Part shown: in pieces, positions 1 through 15,100 of the stretch
Layout of the letters: each line of letters begins with the position of its first letter
How positions within the stretch are numbered: position 1 is the stretch's first letter
Origin: Mycteria americana
Taxonomy: Eukaryota > Chordata > Aves > Ciconiiformes > Ciconiidae
Direction of reading: 5' to 3'
Assembly: GCF_035582795.1 (NCBI RefSeq)
Contig: NC_134365.1
Coordinates: forward strand, 221,233,887-221,297,886
Length of the DNA stretch: 64,000 bases
Position numbers and translations under genes: made by a program
The notes under the pieces: model-generated
Databases searched by the model: none
Seen by the model: only the letters and a program-made list of their open reading frames with translations
What the model was told of the DNA's origin: nothing

Positions 1-161
1 CCATCCTAAGAGCTTAGCAGCCTCCAAAACACGCTCTCTGTCATCCTGATGAGCAAAGGTAACAGAAAGTTCCAGTCCTCCCACAATGGCCTGCATGACG
101 TTTGTGCAGTGGGAAGGCATTAAATCTTCAGGGAGGGTAACTGGGTACCAGCCTGTAATAC
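1..161 (-). CDS. C2CD3: C2CD3 coding exon 23 (cut by the window edge)
   Basis: Encodes [19 protein letters not shown] and [20 protein letters not shown], ending EAAKLLGW at the window edge on a codon boundary. Acceptor CCTGCAG|GT. Position 1 may or may not be the exon's true end. Confidence 0.93.
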
Positions 162-3100
162 CTGCAGGACAAAAGATCGTAATTAGACTTATCCTACCTT
201 TTAAAAACATCAGTAAAGAATTTTCCGCTCTCTGGTCATTAGTCAAGGACCAGTACTTGAAGTGTGTCTTTCTTGTGAAAGTCTGGAATTTGTCAAATGA
301 TTTCTAACCTGAAAAAGCAGCAAATTGTTAGACCTCAGAAAACCTCACCGATAGTTCTGATCCCAAAGGCATTTGCCTTTCCATTTCATTAACGACACTC
401 ATTTTACAACAACACTATATCTCATGAATCTCCAATTATAAAATTAGGCATTCTCAGTTTTTTCCTCCTCTCTTCCCATTAAAAATAAACCCAAACTTCA
501 TGTTAGAGAAAACTAGCGCTATACTGAGATTAAAGCAGAAATAACCAAGATGATAATGACAACATTATTATTATAAGACATTATCATCACAAACTAACAC
601 TAGATAGAGGAGATATTTTACATTTAGTTTAAAAATTTAATCCAACTGCTTTCTAACCTATTTAAGCCTTTGTTTCCAGCTTTGACATCTCAAAAGCAAT
701 CATTGGTCCTCCACCGAACACTACCACTCTTGGACTTTCCATCTTAAGGTAGAAAATAAATGGCACTGAATAAAATACTAAGGAGGTTAATATCAATTCG
801 ACTACTACACATCCTGCGCCCTGAAAACTAACCTTCACACAACAACCCTTATATGAGTTTTCTAATACAAGATTTTTAATGAAGGCATGTGCAATGTCTG
901 AGAGAACTTTGGTCAAAAAAAAAACCCAACAAAACCAAACCCCCCAAAATGGGAATGAAAATTGTTTTAAGCAATTACTATAGCATTTACCCAGAACGTC
1001 AGCAGCGTAACGCCGCTGTATTACCTGATCTTCTTCTCAGCAGGTCTCTGGTTGGAATTGTGACTGTCCCAAGAAGATAATCTCTTGATGTCCGAGCTGC
1101 CAAGGTCTCAGTGGCTGGAAAAGAAATCATTTTGCAAATACACCAAACTGGAACGCAAGATTTAAAAGTGATTCAGACAGTATCTCCTTTGAAAGAAAGC
1201 TGTATTGCTTCAGCAGCGAATAGCTCAGCTGTCATACTGAAAACACTTTTAACCCCCAAAAAAGGACAAAGTCAAAACAAATGGCCCAGTACATATCAGG
1301 CCAAAATCCCTGAGAAACAGGGGTGTGAACAAAACCTGTCTGTAGGAATTGCCAGTGCACATTCATTACAGGATACATGCTCCACCACCGCTGAATATTT
1401 CCACAGATGAACATTAAGTAACCAGTGGGGAGCTAGTGGTCAGTTACCCTAACAACATGCCACTCCTGACTTTTCTCCCCCAGGAGTAAAAAACAATGCC
1501 ATCTTTAGGTACATTTTGTTTATAAAATAATTCTACAACATGTTGTTATGTTGTAAAAGAATCCTGCCTATCTACCACAGGATCACCAGAGGATTTTAAG
1601 CTATCATTCCCCTGAACCTCCATTACCTCGTTCATGAAGTGGAGGCAATAAGGCATGCACATACAAAGACAGGGTGCTCCAAGAGTCAAGCATTATTACT
1701 GTTAATGGCATTAGCTTTTCATTTAAAAGGTGATCTTGATCACCTGGAGTCTTAGAAACCTTAACTCTTTGCACAAGGTGAAAGTATCTCCCAAAGCCTT
1801 CTCTGAAGACAGTTTAGGTTATCACATCTATTAGCAACTGCACAGAATAGTCTCTCTTCTAAATGAAAAATTAAGGGGACCGGATCATTCTGCAACAGCA
1901 CTGAGTCATTGTAATTACTGGCTCTCCTTACCTGACTTGGTGCTCTGATGGTAGATAGAGAAGACGATATTGGCAGACTGCAAGAGTTCCCCCAGACAAG
2001 AGGCTTCTCCACTACTTTTCTGAATGACGAGGTTACAAGGAAACTCTACATGGTGCTCAAACTCTGGGCAGAAAGTACGAGCCACGGCTCGAGTGTTGCG
2101 TCTCTCTGCCTCAGGTAGGAAGGAGAGGTGCACAGAGACATAAGCATTAACTCCCACACCTGCGTAGTACTGGACTGAAGGGTTCTTTTGTGCCACAGCT
2201 CTTCATTGAGTACGTAAAAAGAAAAGAAGAAAGAGAATGAATATAAGGTACAAGGAATCTAGGAACCAATGCAATTAAAGCAAAAGTTTCAAGTCTTCAT
2301 AGTGAAAAGATTGGACAAAACAGTGAATGTTGTAAGTCAAAACAGATGTGGGTTCTGGCTGCATATTATTTTTCACCATTTTTTTTTCATCTGAACATAC
2401 TATAGGAACAGATATGAAATGGTGAGAGTAACTATCACAAGGTCCATCACTGGTGGCTGTGCTCTTATCATTGTCAGGATCTAAGACCAAAGTGGTGGAG
2501 AAAGTACTCAGCACCTTTAAAAATATCCCATACTGTAGAAAAAGCTGTAGGGTAACTTCCCAGAGAACCTGCTCCAGAAGGAAGTAAAAGGCCAAGCCAA
2601 ATTATTTTTACAGACTAGTACTGACAAGCAAAAGGAGGTGAAATTAGCAGACACAATTATTTACAAGTAAAACAGACCCAGGTATTACTCAGGTCATACA
2701 CCTGAAGGATGAGGTCATTCCACTTTCTTAACTTTTCTCCAAGCACCATACAGTAGTGATCCGCATCTTACAGAGTCTACTTGAATTAAGATGGATCAGG
2801 AGCTCAGCAACACTGAGAAAGGGTCAGTGAGCACTGCTCTAGAATGACAGGAGCCATTCTTCTCCTATGGAATTGACTCCCTCTCTTCTAGCCCTTTCTT
2901 TCTTAATTCTTGAAAATTGCATATTGGAACTAAGCTCAGGTGATACCGTGCACTTAGAGCAGCAGCCTTCTGCTGAAAAGGAACATGTTTCATTTACTAG
3001 TTAGCTTATCAATGTTTCCACAGTGAAATTCAAGACAACAAATCTCAGCTAGCTTTTAAATAGCATCAGTAGCATCAAGATCCAATGCCCCAATAGGTAC

Positions 3101-6100
3101 CATTTTATATCAGCCATTTTTTATATCATCCTTTGGTGTAGAAAAATGTGGAAATGTAGAAAAATGTGCCCTTACGGTCTCGACCCTTCTGCAGAATGAA
3201 TGCTACCACACTGTACTGCAGCTTAAGGGACAAAAATAACCACTGATGTTCTTTATAAAAAGTTATTTTCACTTCTGATCAGAAGCCAGGTTGAATCTCA
3301 GTCTCTGCAGATGGAAAGTTGGCCAGTTACAACTTGTTCTAATCTAATATCTCAGCCTGCTGCCTCCAGATAAAGCTATTTTAAGAGAAAAAGCTTTCTT
3401 TTTGAATTAGGCTTTACCTAGCTGCTGCTTGCAAACCAGCTGCTCTGTGTATTTGTACAGAAAGAGAAACAGCTTGAGCAGTTATTCCTGCTGCTGTTTT
3501 CATGGATCGTTGGTATCTCACACTCACATCAAGCAAGCCTGGATTAAACGAAAGAAAGAAAGGAAAGAAATGGTCAGCTTTTTATACCGTTACATCCAAT
3601 CCAACCAATACTTAGTTATACCTCTTAATACAAAACTTAGTCTATTAATCCAAAAAATAATTCCATATGAAATCCATTGAGACTGACCGTGCAAGATGCT
3701 GTACTGCAGCCAGAAGTTACGGCCTGATACAGGAGGCACAGAAGGAAATTTTAAGGACTGCACCCTGCATCCTGACCTACTGGCAGTCAGATCAGATGGT
3801 CGTAACGGCTCCTTCTCATTGGCAAATGTATGGCATAGTAAAACTAGGAGAGGCTGTTTAACCCAGCCGCGCCCTCGTGTGTGCATTCATTGTAATACTT
3901 TGAAAATATCCTACTGCAGTATTTCAACACATCTTTTTTATAGCACTGCAGTGACAAAATCTTCAGAGAGACACATTTCCTGTTGCCGCACGTGGCTAAC
4001 CTATTACAAAATAATTGAACCCTACTGAACTCACTCTCCAGCCCCAGCTTTTTTTATGGCCATTTTTTCCAAGAAGCTGCCTCAGATTTCCTCAGTGGCA
4101 TTCCCAGAGCTGATGTCTGTATCATTTCAAAGAGCCACAGCAGAACAGAAATACATCTCTGCCCACACCACGTACCATAAACAGCCCTTCTTCAGATCTC
4201 CCATTCCCTTCCTTACGTGGGAAGCTTAACTACAGACTGTGGCTTATTTGGCAACTAAGCAGTTCAATACACAGAGCAGTTCAATACACAGACTTGTTAG
4301 GAGTTGGAGGGTTGCTCATGTTTAATCACCGATTCTTCACGAGCTATGGTGATAGTGAAAGCTGGGAGGAAAAACACTCACAGCTGGTATCAGTTTCCAA
4401 CACAAATACTATTTTTATTTCCCTTGGCAGCAAATATACAGACACATAAAGTGAAAACCCACAAGCCTTTCTTACCTGAAGACCGCAGATGAAATTCCTC
4501 TGAGGAATCAGTCCTGGGGACCAACGGAAGATTAAAAGTCTGTATTCCTATTTCTTCACGATGCTGCATAGTCACCATGGCACATAGCCGTGACAAAGGC
4601 AAGGTCCCTTTGGCAACCATCTGGTCTCTGACATTTGGGTAATAATACCTGGTAAGACACAAAGAAGCAGCATCAATCATGCTGTTTTGATGACGACAAA
4701 ACAATCATCATTTCTCTCACGACTGCACGTAAGTCAACTTTAATTTGTGTGTCTTCAAACACTAGTTAGTCTCCCGATGGCTAAGGGGTAAACTCAAGTA
4801 AATGAATTTCCACAGGAGAAAAAAACAAGTGCTCAAGTAGATAATTCTACAAATATACTTTTGCACCAGTCCTAGCAAGCCAACTAGCAGAAACTCTACT
4901 AAAAATTGGCATCCCAAAGAAAAACAAGAGAAGGATCTGGCACCAAATAGTATCTGCTCTCAATTTCCATTAATAAATAAAAATGCTACTTGCAGATCAG
5001 ATTTGTGGTACCAGTTTGTGAGTGTAAAAAAAGGACTCTAAACTGTTTCTTACTGTGCTACTTGGCTTCAGACTCATCCTAAAATGAGTTTTGGCACTGT
5101 ATCTAATGAACAACAGATAGTCCAGGAGAAAGTCACTGCTGCTGAAAACCCTGTGGATGCCTGAGTAATGTGGTAGTGCTATATAGACTTGCGTTTCTCT
5201 TTCCATTTTGGGACAAATCCTGAACATTAAATGACTGTTTGAGTCTTGGGTAGAGCACTGCCTGAATAGTACTCCCAATATCTTGGAATATTACCCCTGT
5301 TGGTTTCTACTTCTTCTGCATACACTTCTAGGAGTAATTCAAGATGCTGACAGCATCATAGCAAGAACACTCTTGATTTGGAATCTGGCAGTCAGTATCT
5401 AATCTCCTTCCTCATTACAAGGATCTGTTGGTAAGCTTTTTCCATTTCAAATATTGCAAACTGGCAAGAGGATGTTTACAGAATTCCTAAAAGGCTTCCG
5501 GCTCAGTAATTTGCTCCTTTCACCCAAAATAACCTAAATTTACCAGCTACTATCAGTGAGTGGTCAGCAAGATTAAACCAAAGTCCAGTCGTCCTCAGGA
5601 AACTGAGCTAAAGCACATTTTTGAAATGCCAGGTACTAACAATTGGTCACTTCAACTGCTCTGGTCATTACCAACATTAACGTAAACACAGCCAGCATAT
5701 AATAATTCTCATGTGAACTTGTGAGTGTTAAATAGCTTGGTTTGTTTACTACAGAATGAACACATTATCATTATTAGAATTATACTTTTCTAAAGCTAAC
5801 TGTCTTCATGGTCTCTGCTTTCTGTTACTAGTAATAAGTTTCAGTTGCCAAAGAAACTACAATTTGAACTTACAAACATTTTATAGTATATTCTTTTGTA
5901 CTTGGTGACTTGTATTAGGGGAAAAAAAAAAACCAACCCAAAACAATGAAATTATACTGCCAGGGTGCTATTAAGTAAAATTTAGATGTGCCAAGTGTTT
6001 AAACACTACTGTTAGATCGCTATGCTGATACTAATGTGGAAGAAAGCAAACTAAGAGCACACACTTTCTAATGAAGTTGTGAGAAGAAAAGAGTAATCAG

Positions 6101-9100
6101 CACTGCTGGGGGAAAAAAAACCTCACGTGTCTTAAATGCAATCTTAAATGCAGATATTCATCACCAAATGTTGATTAGCTGACCATTTTTTCCCATATTA
6201 TTAAATATCCATCCCACAGCTAGAGATTTTTCAATACCAGATACATCTCTATCTGTATCACTCTGACACCTACAAAGAATAGGATGTTATTCTGTACCTG
6301 CACCAGACTTCAAACTGGATTCCTCCTCCAGCCGCTCCTGGTGCCATAAATGCACTGACCAGGAGCCTCTGGACTGGGACATCAGCAGGAACCAACAAAG
6401 AATGATGATGCTCATCGTTAAAGACGGGATCAGGGACACACAAAGTGGTTGCTGTGCGAAATGACTTCAATTTGATGCCTACAAGTCAAGCAGAGTTGGT
6501 TAAAAATGGTTGCATTTGGGGGCTTTCAACCTTTTTCTCTTTGCAGTCTTTCAGGAGACAGGACCCGTGGACAATAAGTTAAATCCTCCTGCCAGAAGGC
6601 TTGCTCTTCTGAGTTTCACTTTGCAAATCTTTTACAAGTAATTCACGCAGTCCCACGAACCTGTGAGCCGCAGGCTGAAAGCTACTGTTACATGTGGCTG
6701 GAAGCTGACACAGTCCACAGGAGTTTCTATGGAATAATGTTACTGACTGTCATTTTTCAGAGGAAATATATATTAGTGATTCAAAGCACTCGAAGTCAAC
6801 ACTAAGTCCTTTCCTACAATTGCAATTATTTAAATACTCCTTTATAATCCCAATGATCTAAACCAGGCAAGTCTTCTCTTGGTGTATCCATGAAAAGGAG
6901 CACCTTGAAAGGCTTGTGTCTGTAAAGCCTTCGTTGAATTTAACTGTATACAGTCTTAGTATTCCCTGCGAATCTGATCTTGGATCTTTGCAGGATCAGT
7001 TGGTGAACTCCTCTAGGATCTTTAACAAAAAGGTACCATGTGAAGAGATTCAGAACTAGGTATCTTTTTTTGCTAGGAATTTTGCCGTCTGCCTCAGTCA
7101 AAGCAGGCTTTTAATTTACTGACGCAGACCAAGTATTAAGCAGATCTTCTGAGGAAAGCAAGCATTGGCTGCATGAAAGCTCAGAAAAACACACCCCCTC
7201 TTACTTAAGCAAAGAGAACATTACTAAACAATATTTAACTAAAGCAATGCTCTAAATAAGGACGGATTATATAAGAAACTTACCATCCTCGTGCAATTCA
7301 GTTCCTTGCAGGGCACCACAACCAGCCTCTTGAACTGGGAAATAGTACTGTACGTAGCAGTCAGCCTCTCCCCAGACGGTGGACTGTAAGGGAGTGAGTC
7401 CTTTCACACCCTCCACGTGGATCTCAAACACGTGCTCCATCAGGTCTTCCCCTTCTTGGTCGAACTGCTAATAAAACAAAGGAAATCCACATGGAAAGGA
7501 TGACTCTTTAGGAAACAGCATACAAGAGGACCGGGAACATGAGATTCTAAGAAGCCTGAGACGGGGGGACTCAGAACCACTATCTGCTATTTTCTCCCTA
7601 AAGTTCACAGAAACCTTGAAAGCCAATTTTTTTGGAAAAAATTGAAATGAAATTTTTTTTCCTGCAAAAGCAAAAAACCACAGCACATAAAAAGCATTAA
7701 AGTTCATACATATCCAACTCAATGGTAGTGGCAGAACCTGTATGGTACAGAATAAGGCTGAGAGAGTTAAGATTTTCTAGAATTTTATTTTTTTTTACTG
7801 CACTTGTCACGTAGATTGAAGCAGTGGATATGCAGGGCAGTAAAAAGGGCAATAATGTCAAGACTGGTGAGGGAAAGTGGGTAAGAAAAGAGTACAAACA
7901 ATATAATTCTGCAAAGAACGTGATCATTTATAACAAAATTGGCTACAGCATCAAAAGAGATTGGGGATCACTGGTCTGTTAGTGAACCCACTGATAAAAT
8001 CCTTTTCATGTGTCCCTTACGACAAGAACGGGAATTTATTGAACAATACCGTTGTGGGCTTTGTAGAAGGAGGGTCCAGAGAGTGGGAAGGGCGCTGTGT
8101 GACGGGAGGTACCATTCGTTCTTCATTTTTTAGCCTTTGCAGTGCCACTATTTGATCAGCTGACCCCATCGCCAGAATGACCCTCAGGCTTCCACTTCTA
8201 CTGCCAGTAAAAACATCTATCACAGGCATATAGCTGTCCACAGCAACCACTGGATATTGAGCTTGAAGAAGCAGGTGGGAAATCTTTGGATCTCTAGAAC
8301 AGATTAAAACAAAAAAGCCCCAGCAAGAGAATGAGCCATCTGAATATGAACATGATCGCACAAAGCTCATTTTAGACGGGACTTTCAATGCAGCTAGAAA
8401 CCAATCTATCTCCATTCCTCCAAAATCCATCTCAATTACATTAGTCTCACAAAGCACGGATCCATGAGCTATTTTCAGCAATGAGAAAGCACAGCTCTCC
8501 AAAAACTAGCATGGCCTTAGCTATAAGCCAGCCTAGAAATCTGTGAGCGAGGTGATGAACTGGGACAAGACTCCTATTAATATACTGTAGCCGTATTATA
8601 TTTTTATGAGGCAGTTATGCGCCTTTGGGGATGGACTCGGGCAGGAAGAAAAGAAGGAAGAGGGACAGTCTCCCAGAGAAATGACTGGATATTAGGAAAT
8701 TTTAGACTGGATATTAGGAAATTTTTCTTCACCGAGAGGGTTATCAAGCATTGGAACAGACTGCCCAGGGAAGTGGTTGAGTCGCCATCCCTGGAGGTAT
8801 TTAAAGGACATTTGGATGAGGTACTTAGAGACATGGTGTAGTAGTGGTTTTTGGCAGTGTTAGGTTTATGGTTGGACTCGATGATCTTAAAGGTCTTTTC
8901 CAACCTATATGATTCTATGATTCTGTGAAATGTAAAAACCTCTAACAATACACGGAAGATATACGCAAGTAAACTACGGTGGATTACTGAAAAAGTTCTA
9001 CAAATGACACACTAATAATTAACAAAGTAGTGGCCAGTCAGTTCCAGCACCATCTGATTTCCACCTATCACTAGTCTGACCAAAATAAAAGGAATTAATC

Positions 9101-12100
9101 CTCTGCATTAGAAAGGATCTCTTCTGTCCAGTATTTCCATTAATTTAACTTGTTTTAAGCAGGTATATTACTTGACTGAACAAGAAGCTAAAACACCGAA
9201 CCAAAAAGAACAAAGAGCTCTAGAAAGACCCAGATTGGATAAGATGACAATTAAAACATGAAGTATTTAGAGACCTTTTTGATACCACAAGCATTATCCT
9301 GTGCTGTGCCAACCGACAGCATCCCTAGCAATGGGATCTATGCAGAGCATAATCAGGAACAAAATCACTTGATCAGTTGTAACCTTGGAAAATCACCAAT
9401 GGAAAACCACACGTACTTTTCCCGTGCAGTCACTTTGATCTCTTAGAGTTTTACTCTTCCACAGGACCATAAGTTAACCCGGCTCCAAACCTGATGCAGC
9501 ACAGTGTCTTTATTTCTCACAGTCTACTTGTATTTCCGTACGAGGAAAGTGTAACTTACCCATATACTGCTGAGTGTAGGAAAGTGCCAGAGGAAGCTTG
9601 GCAGGACAAAAATGCCTTTTGCTATAAAGTATAATTAAGAACTCTCCCACACAAACCCCAGACACCATCCTTCCCTTCTTTCTCTGAACATCAGTTAGGA
9701 TATATCCCAACCCAATAAAATACGGAACAAAGACGTTTACTTGAATGAGATGTAAAACTGATGCAGAGGAAGTTTCACTAATCCTAGCAGTCTGTCACAG
9801 CCAGGGCTTCCCATCTTGTTCCACGCTTCAATAATCATGACGTTGTTTTTGAGCCGCTCCAAGTGTTTGGAAGTCAATGAAAAAGGCATCACCTGAAAGA
9901 GTTTAATGCAGAATTAGTACACAGAATACACTGGAAGCTATTTGCTAAGTACAGAGCATTCTGGTAACGCTACATTATTCCAGTCTACAGAATTGTGCTC
10001 TTTAGAAACGGAAATGAAAAATTAAATGCATACTTGCCTAACAAGTTTCAGAAAACTGGTAGGCTTGGAAAAGAGCTAGCCAGGAAAATAAATGCAATTT
10101 AGATAAATTTTAACATAAGATCCTATGCTACCTTAAAAAACATTGCTTTTATCTTTAAATGCCTGTTTACTAAACAACAGATAAATCATTTCAGACAACT
10201 GTTTGAGATGTCTTTTGCTACTTTTTTACATTTCACTCTTTCAGCTGAAGACTAAGGAGTCTCACAAATCACTTGGTATTGTTAAAAGTAAAACAAATGC
10301 ATTTGAGCATCCTGACATTTCCAAAGAAAAATGTCCATAAAAAAAATTACAAACTTGTAACATTATTAAATGCCTGAAATTCTGCTGTTTGCCGGGGAAA
10401 GGCTCTGACCCGTATTAGGACAGTAACCCACACTTCTGTGCCGATGTATCCATTGAGAAGAAAAAGAACACCGAGCAATGGAACAAACCAAAAAATTCTA
10501 CATCTACCTATTAGGATGTCATCAACAATATGTTTTCTTGCCAAAACAGAAGAAAGAAGTAAACTCTTTTTAAGTTTTAACCTAAACTTTTCTGACTGTT
10601 TTTCTTTTGTACTTCAAGTCTTGTTTATTCTTTGGATGATTCAAGGAACTGCATTTCAAACTGTGCGATGCAGCCAAAACAATACTGAAAATACTTTTAA
10701 TATTAATATACTGGACAGAGCCCAGCAGAGAGGTTCCTACATATGTAACAGTTAGTTATCCTTGAAATATGTTCGTCAGTGCGGAATAGCACACTTCAAT
10801 CAGTGTTAAGCAGAAGACTCATGACTTGCCTGAGAAAAATGAAAGGCAGGTTTTGTTGTGCCCCATACGACAGCAGACCTCGTTGCCTCCTCAGTGCTGA
10901 GCAGCTTGCAGTTTAAATACACATTACAAGAACTGTGGAGCCCATACTCCTCAGCAACAAAATCCTTTCCATCAGGCACCATCAACAGCACATGGAGTAA
11001 TAACCCGTCCTCTTCAGATGCAGTTATTTGTGTCATCAGATTACGGGCTACAGAGGCTGGTACAGCCTGTGGTGGCTGCACGATGTTTATGCTGGCTGCT
11101 CCTGTCTTCTGCGAGTCCTCGCAGTTGTTAAGTTTCAAGCAGCGAGGGCCTTCTGCATTTACGCTCTTCCTGTTGGGCTCCTGGAATTCCAGCCGGGGAC
11201 TTCTTACAGCATGAGCTGGGACTCGCTGCACAGCCATAGCTGACCTGGCAGCGGTGCGAGTGAAGTCTTTGTTGTCGGCTGCGAGCTCTAAGGATACCTG
11301 AATTGTGCAAAGCAGGGCGAGCTGATCAGAAGACGTGCCCCATACAAAGACAAGAGACCGCAACATAAACTCAGGAAAATGCACCGCATGTTTTGTTCAA
11401 GAACTGTGTTAGATCATCACCCAGAAAGCTTACCTTACACATGCTGGTTACAAGCTACAACTGTCACTGCAAAATAAACTACATGCGGTTTTATCAAATA
11501 AAGCAGTAACTCAAGTACCAAAACATACAATTACAGCTAAATAAAGGAAAAAAATTAAAACCAATCACAAAGCTAACTGAAAAACGAACACCTACCTAGC
11601 CAAGGTGAAAAGTACTGTAGCAAAGCACCACAACTGTCATTTGCGCCACTTTGCTACAGCACTTGCTGCTTGAGAAAAATTATTAAAAAGAAGTGTTTCT
11701 CTCTAAATGTTTTCTTTCACTGCTCTTTCACTTTTACATTCCCTGCTGATTTTAGCTGTCACTAACTCCTCTCCCTTCTGTGGGCTCCTTCTTTTTCTCT
11801 CTAATGGTCTACATATTCCACTGCATTTGCCTTCTTTTTTTCTGAGGTTGGGTTTTTTTGGCTTTTGTTGTGGTTTTGAACACTCTGTCCTACATTTGAA
11901 TTGCCTCTTCATGTTGTCAAGATTTGCAAGAGAAATAGTTAGATTGGTATGAATGAAAATGCGTGTGTGAAAGCAATGAAAGAAACACCAGAACAAGGGT
12001 TAAAGAAATTGCAAGTGTTAATTGCTACAGAGCATCATAGATGCTCTGTAGTTGGATTCATTCACATGACAAGACAGCAAGAAGGGGAGAAACAAACTGA

Positions 12101-15100
12101 AGCCCAGAAGATAAGGTAGCAGGATAAAGAAAAGGATTGGAGCCATAAAATGCCCAAATAAGGAAAACAAAATAATCCAACTCAAGAATTTTGCCTATGA
12201 TTTAGGAGGGATGAGACAAGATATCGCGGCAAAAGATCCCAAACAATATCTACTCCTAAAGGGTATAAAGAACACATCCAACGATGAGGAGGAGTTCAAG
12301 GCCATCTGTCAGAAAGAACCCAAGAAATGCAAAGTGGTCGCAATAGCTGACATCCCTTAATCTCCCTGCCCTGGCCAGAATAGCTGGCCACACAGGTATT
12401 GCTGATAGGCAGGTATTACACTGAGCAAGTGAAACCTAAGAGACAGAGCAACCAAAATCAGTTTTCTTTAAGTATTAGCTTCCCCTTCCGTAAGTTGTTG
12501 CATTGAACTTCAGTTAATTAATTCCCCACAACACCTCCTTGCCCTTTTCTCCTCTCAGACCCTGTTCCACTCCCTTCTCTCCCGCACAACACACCATTTC
12601 TCCTCCCTGCTTTCAATTAACTCCTCTCACACCTAACCTCTACATTTTATGTTTCACCCTTCTGCAGCTCCTCTACTGGCAGCTCCGCTGAATGGCTTCT
12701 CTGCAAGAAGCTTCACAGCCCCTATGACAGAGAACATCACTCACCCCGTGAATTACAACGGGACAGAAGCAGTCCACGCTCACATTCTCTGGGAATAATT
12801 TAGGAGCTCTGAATGTAAAATTCCCAAACACTCTCTTAAACCTTCGCTTGCTAATCTGGAGAATTGTTTATCCTCAGAACTGGCAAATCTCCTAAATGTG
12901 CTGTGCAGGACTGTTAATCCTTGTCAATCAGAAGTTGAGCATGCTGGTAGAAGCTTTGGCCAGAGAAGGTAACTCCTGAAGTGACAAGGTGGTACCAATG
13001 ACCGGGAACATCAGGCCTCTGTGGCAGGAGAGACCTCAGCTCATGTCACGTGTGGAGCAGAAGCCAAAGCCCCCAGCCCTGAGCCACTCAAAATCCGCCT
13101 GTAGAGTGGTTTCTGTATCCAAGCCCTGGCTTACTGACCCTCGTTTTACCCTGCAGCCAGGGGAACTTCACACAGCAACATCCTTAGACATGCAGGAGCT
13201 TCACAATATTTCTCCAAAACTCTAAGGGAAAAAAAAGGTTCATGGTACCTTGTATTGGTCTTACAAACCTTCATATCCAAGACCTGGCAAATTAAAACAA
13301 AGAGAGAAAAGAAAGAGGAGGAAAAATGGGGGGGGGGGGGGGGGGGGGGGCAAAGAGAGAGAGAGAACATCCAGCCAAAATTCGTAACAACAGGTTGTGT
13401 AACTCAAACCCTGTATGGTAAAACACATACCTTTAGTGGTCCAACTTGTGTCTGACCTCCCTCTTTTTCCACAGGTATTTCACAGCTGACAGTGAGCAAC
13501 TCAGACTGAATAACCTTGCATAACTGAAGCGCCGCTGAGCCAATGGCCACTGGCTGAAGGCAGAAAAAGAATCCATTTTGCAAGATTTCTGTCAGGTTTA
13601 AAGAACTAAGGGCATATCGTGAAATGAAAGCCTTCTGGGAAGCCGTGGTCAGCCACTCACCCTCCCCACTCCTATACCACTAGTTTTACCAATGGAGATT
13701 TGTAGGAAAGTTTCCCTTAGTTCCAATTTCAAGTATCACTAGAGCAACAGTAAGGAAAATTCTCCCAGCACCTACAGTAAATAATTCCAGGTTAATGCAA
13801 AAAATGAACACCCCAAATCGTAGTAACTGAGCAAAATTTCCATACTTCAAGATGTAATTTATTCACCCATTAAAAGAGATATTAGAACAGATGGGCAGAT
13901 ATCCTTGGTGTTGATTAAAACAAAACGTAAGCTGAGTTAACACCTCTCACTTTCATCACACGCAGATGATTGTGCAAATATTTTTAGCCAAAGGAAAGAT
14001 ACTTTTTTTTCTCCTCCAAATCCACAAGTTACACCACCTTCTCACACCTCATATTATTCCCCTGACCCTAGGCAGAGTAATGTATCAACTGCATCCACAG
14101 TAACTCATTCTATGTTGCTAAACAAGCTGTGTTCTCATTGTGCTTGTAATTGATCCAATATGCTTAAACAGCAAGAGATCAGTTCTAAAGCTGAGGGAAG
14201 GACAACTTTTTTTGCCTGTCAGTCTCAAACTCAGAAAATCATTTAGTTGGGTGACAAGATTGAACCACAATTAGTTCAACTTACAGTATCTGCACATAAT
14301 GTCATTTCCCTTCATAATATCCAGCAATGGTCGATTAAGAAGTGGCTCAGGCAAGCCACGCTACTTTGTTTTGTCTCCGATGGTTGAGATGGCAGCAATT
14401 GCAATGAAGCATTGCAGAAGACTTAGAAAAGCCACTGCTGTCTGCATCAGTATTTGGAGGAAACAGAAATGCAAAGAATTTCTTTGCTTTTCAATACACA
14501 AAGTATAAACAGCTTTCAGTAAGTACCTTTTTCTGTGTGCTTTTTCTCATGTAGATTTTAAAAGCAAGGTCAGAGCTCCACCAGTGCTCTATCATCGTTC
14601 CACCAAAACGGACAGGGAACACAAACCGCTGCTGAAATTTCACCACTGCAAGGAAGACAGAGACTGGTGAGCTCTTAGCTGGATTCAGAGCTAACCTGTC
14701 TTTTGAGCTTGATCAGGAACAGAGAAATCTTCAGTCTCTGCAGAGAACATGCAGGGTGAGTAGAGATGTATGAAGCTGAGAAGCTATGAGGGGAAAGCGA
14801 CAGCGCTTCTGAGGAGGATGGACAAACGCACAGAGAGCATTTGCACGTCTGCCAGAATCGGAGATCAAGCAAAGCTGAGAGCTGAAGGGGGAAGGGCTGT
14901 TGCTGGAACCCTCAACAAGAATCTCTCAAGGTTTCAACCTATTAAATTATGTTACAACTCTGCAGGTAATTTACTACTTTTGTTGTTGTTGTTGTTGCTC
15001 ACAGAAGCAACAAATACTCAAAATTAACTGAATATAAATAAACTTTCCCGTGGAGATTGCTCTGTTACACACACACAATCATTTAATTTTGCATTACCTA

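Larger units (their letters stand above)
162..9740 (-). other. C2CD3 introns, left third
   Basis: Introns 162-1024, 1115-1931, 2201-3417, 3539-4475, 4649-6297, 6479-7283, 7468-8049 and 8294-9740. Apart from the CR1 copy at 8630-8935 I see ordinary AT-rich intron sequence with short A or T runs, and no RNA gene or extra exon. Open frames at 2275-2595 and 3590-3886 (minus) are not part of the protein. Confidence 0.7.

Noticed and set aside
2275-2595. Minus-strand open frame between C2CD3 exons 20 and 21
   Set aside because: The true missing C2 segment was found at 3418-3538, and the phases close without this frame.
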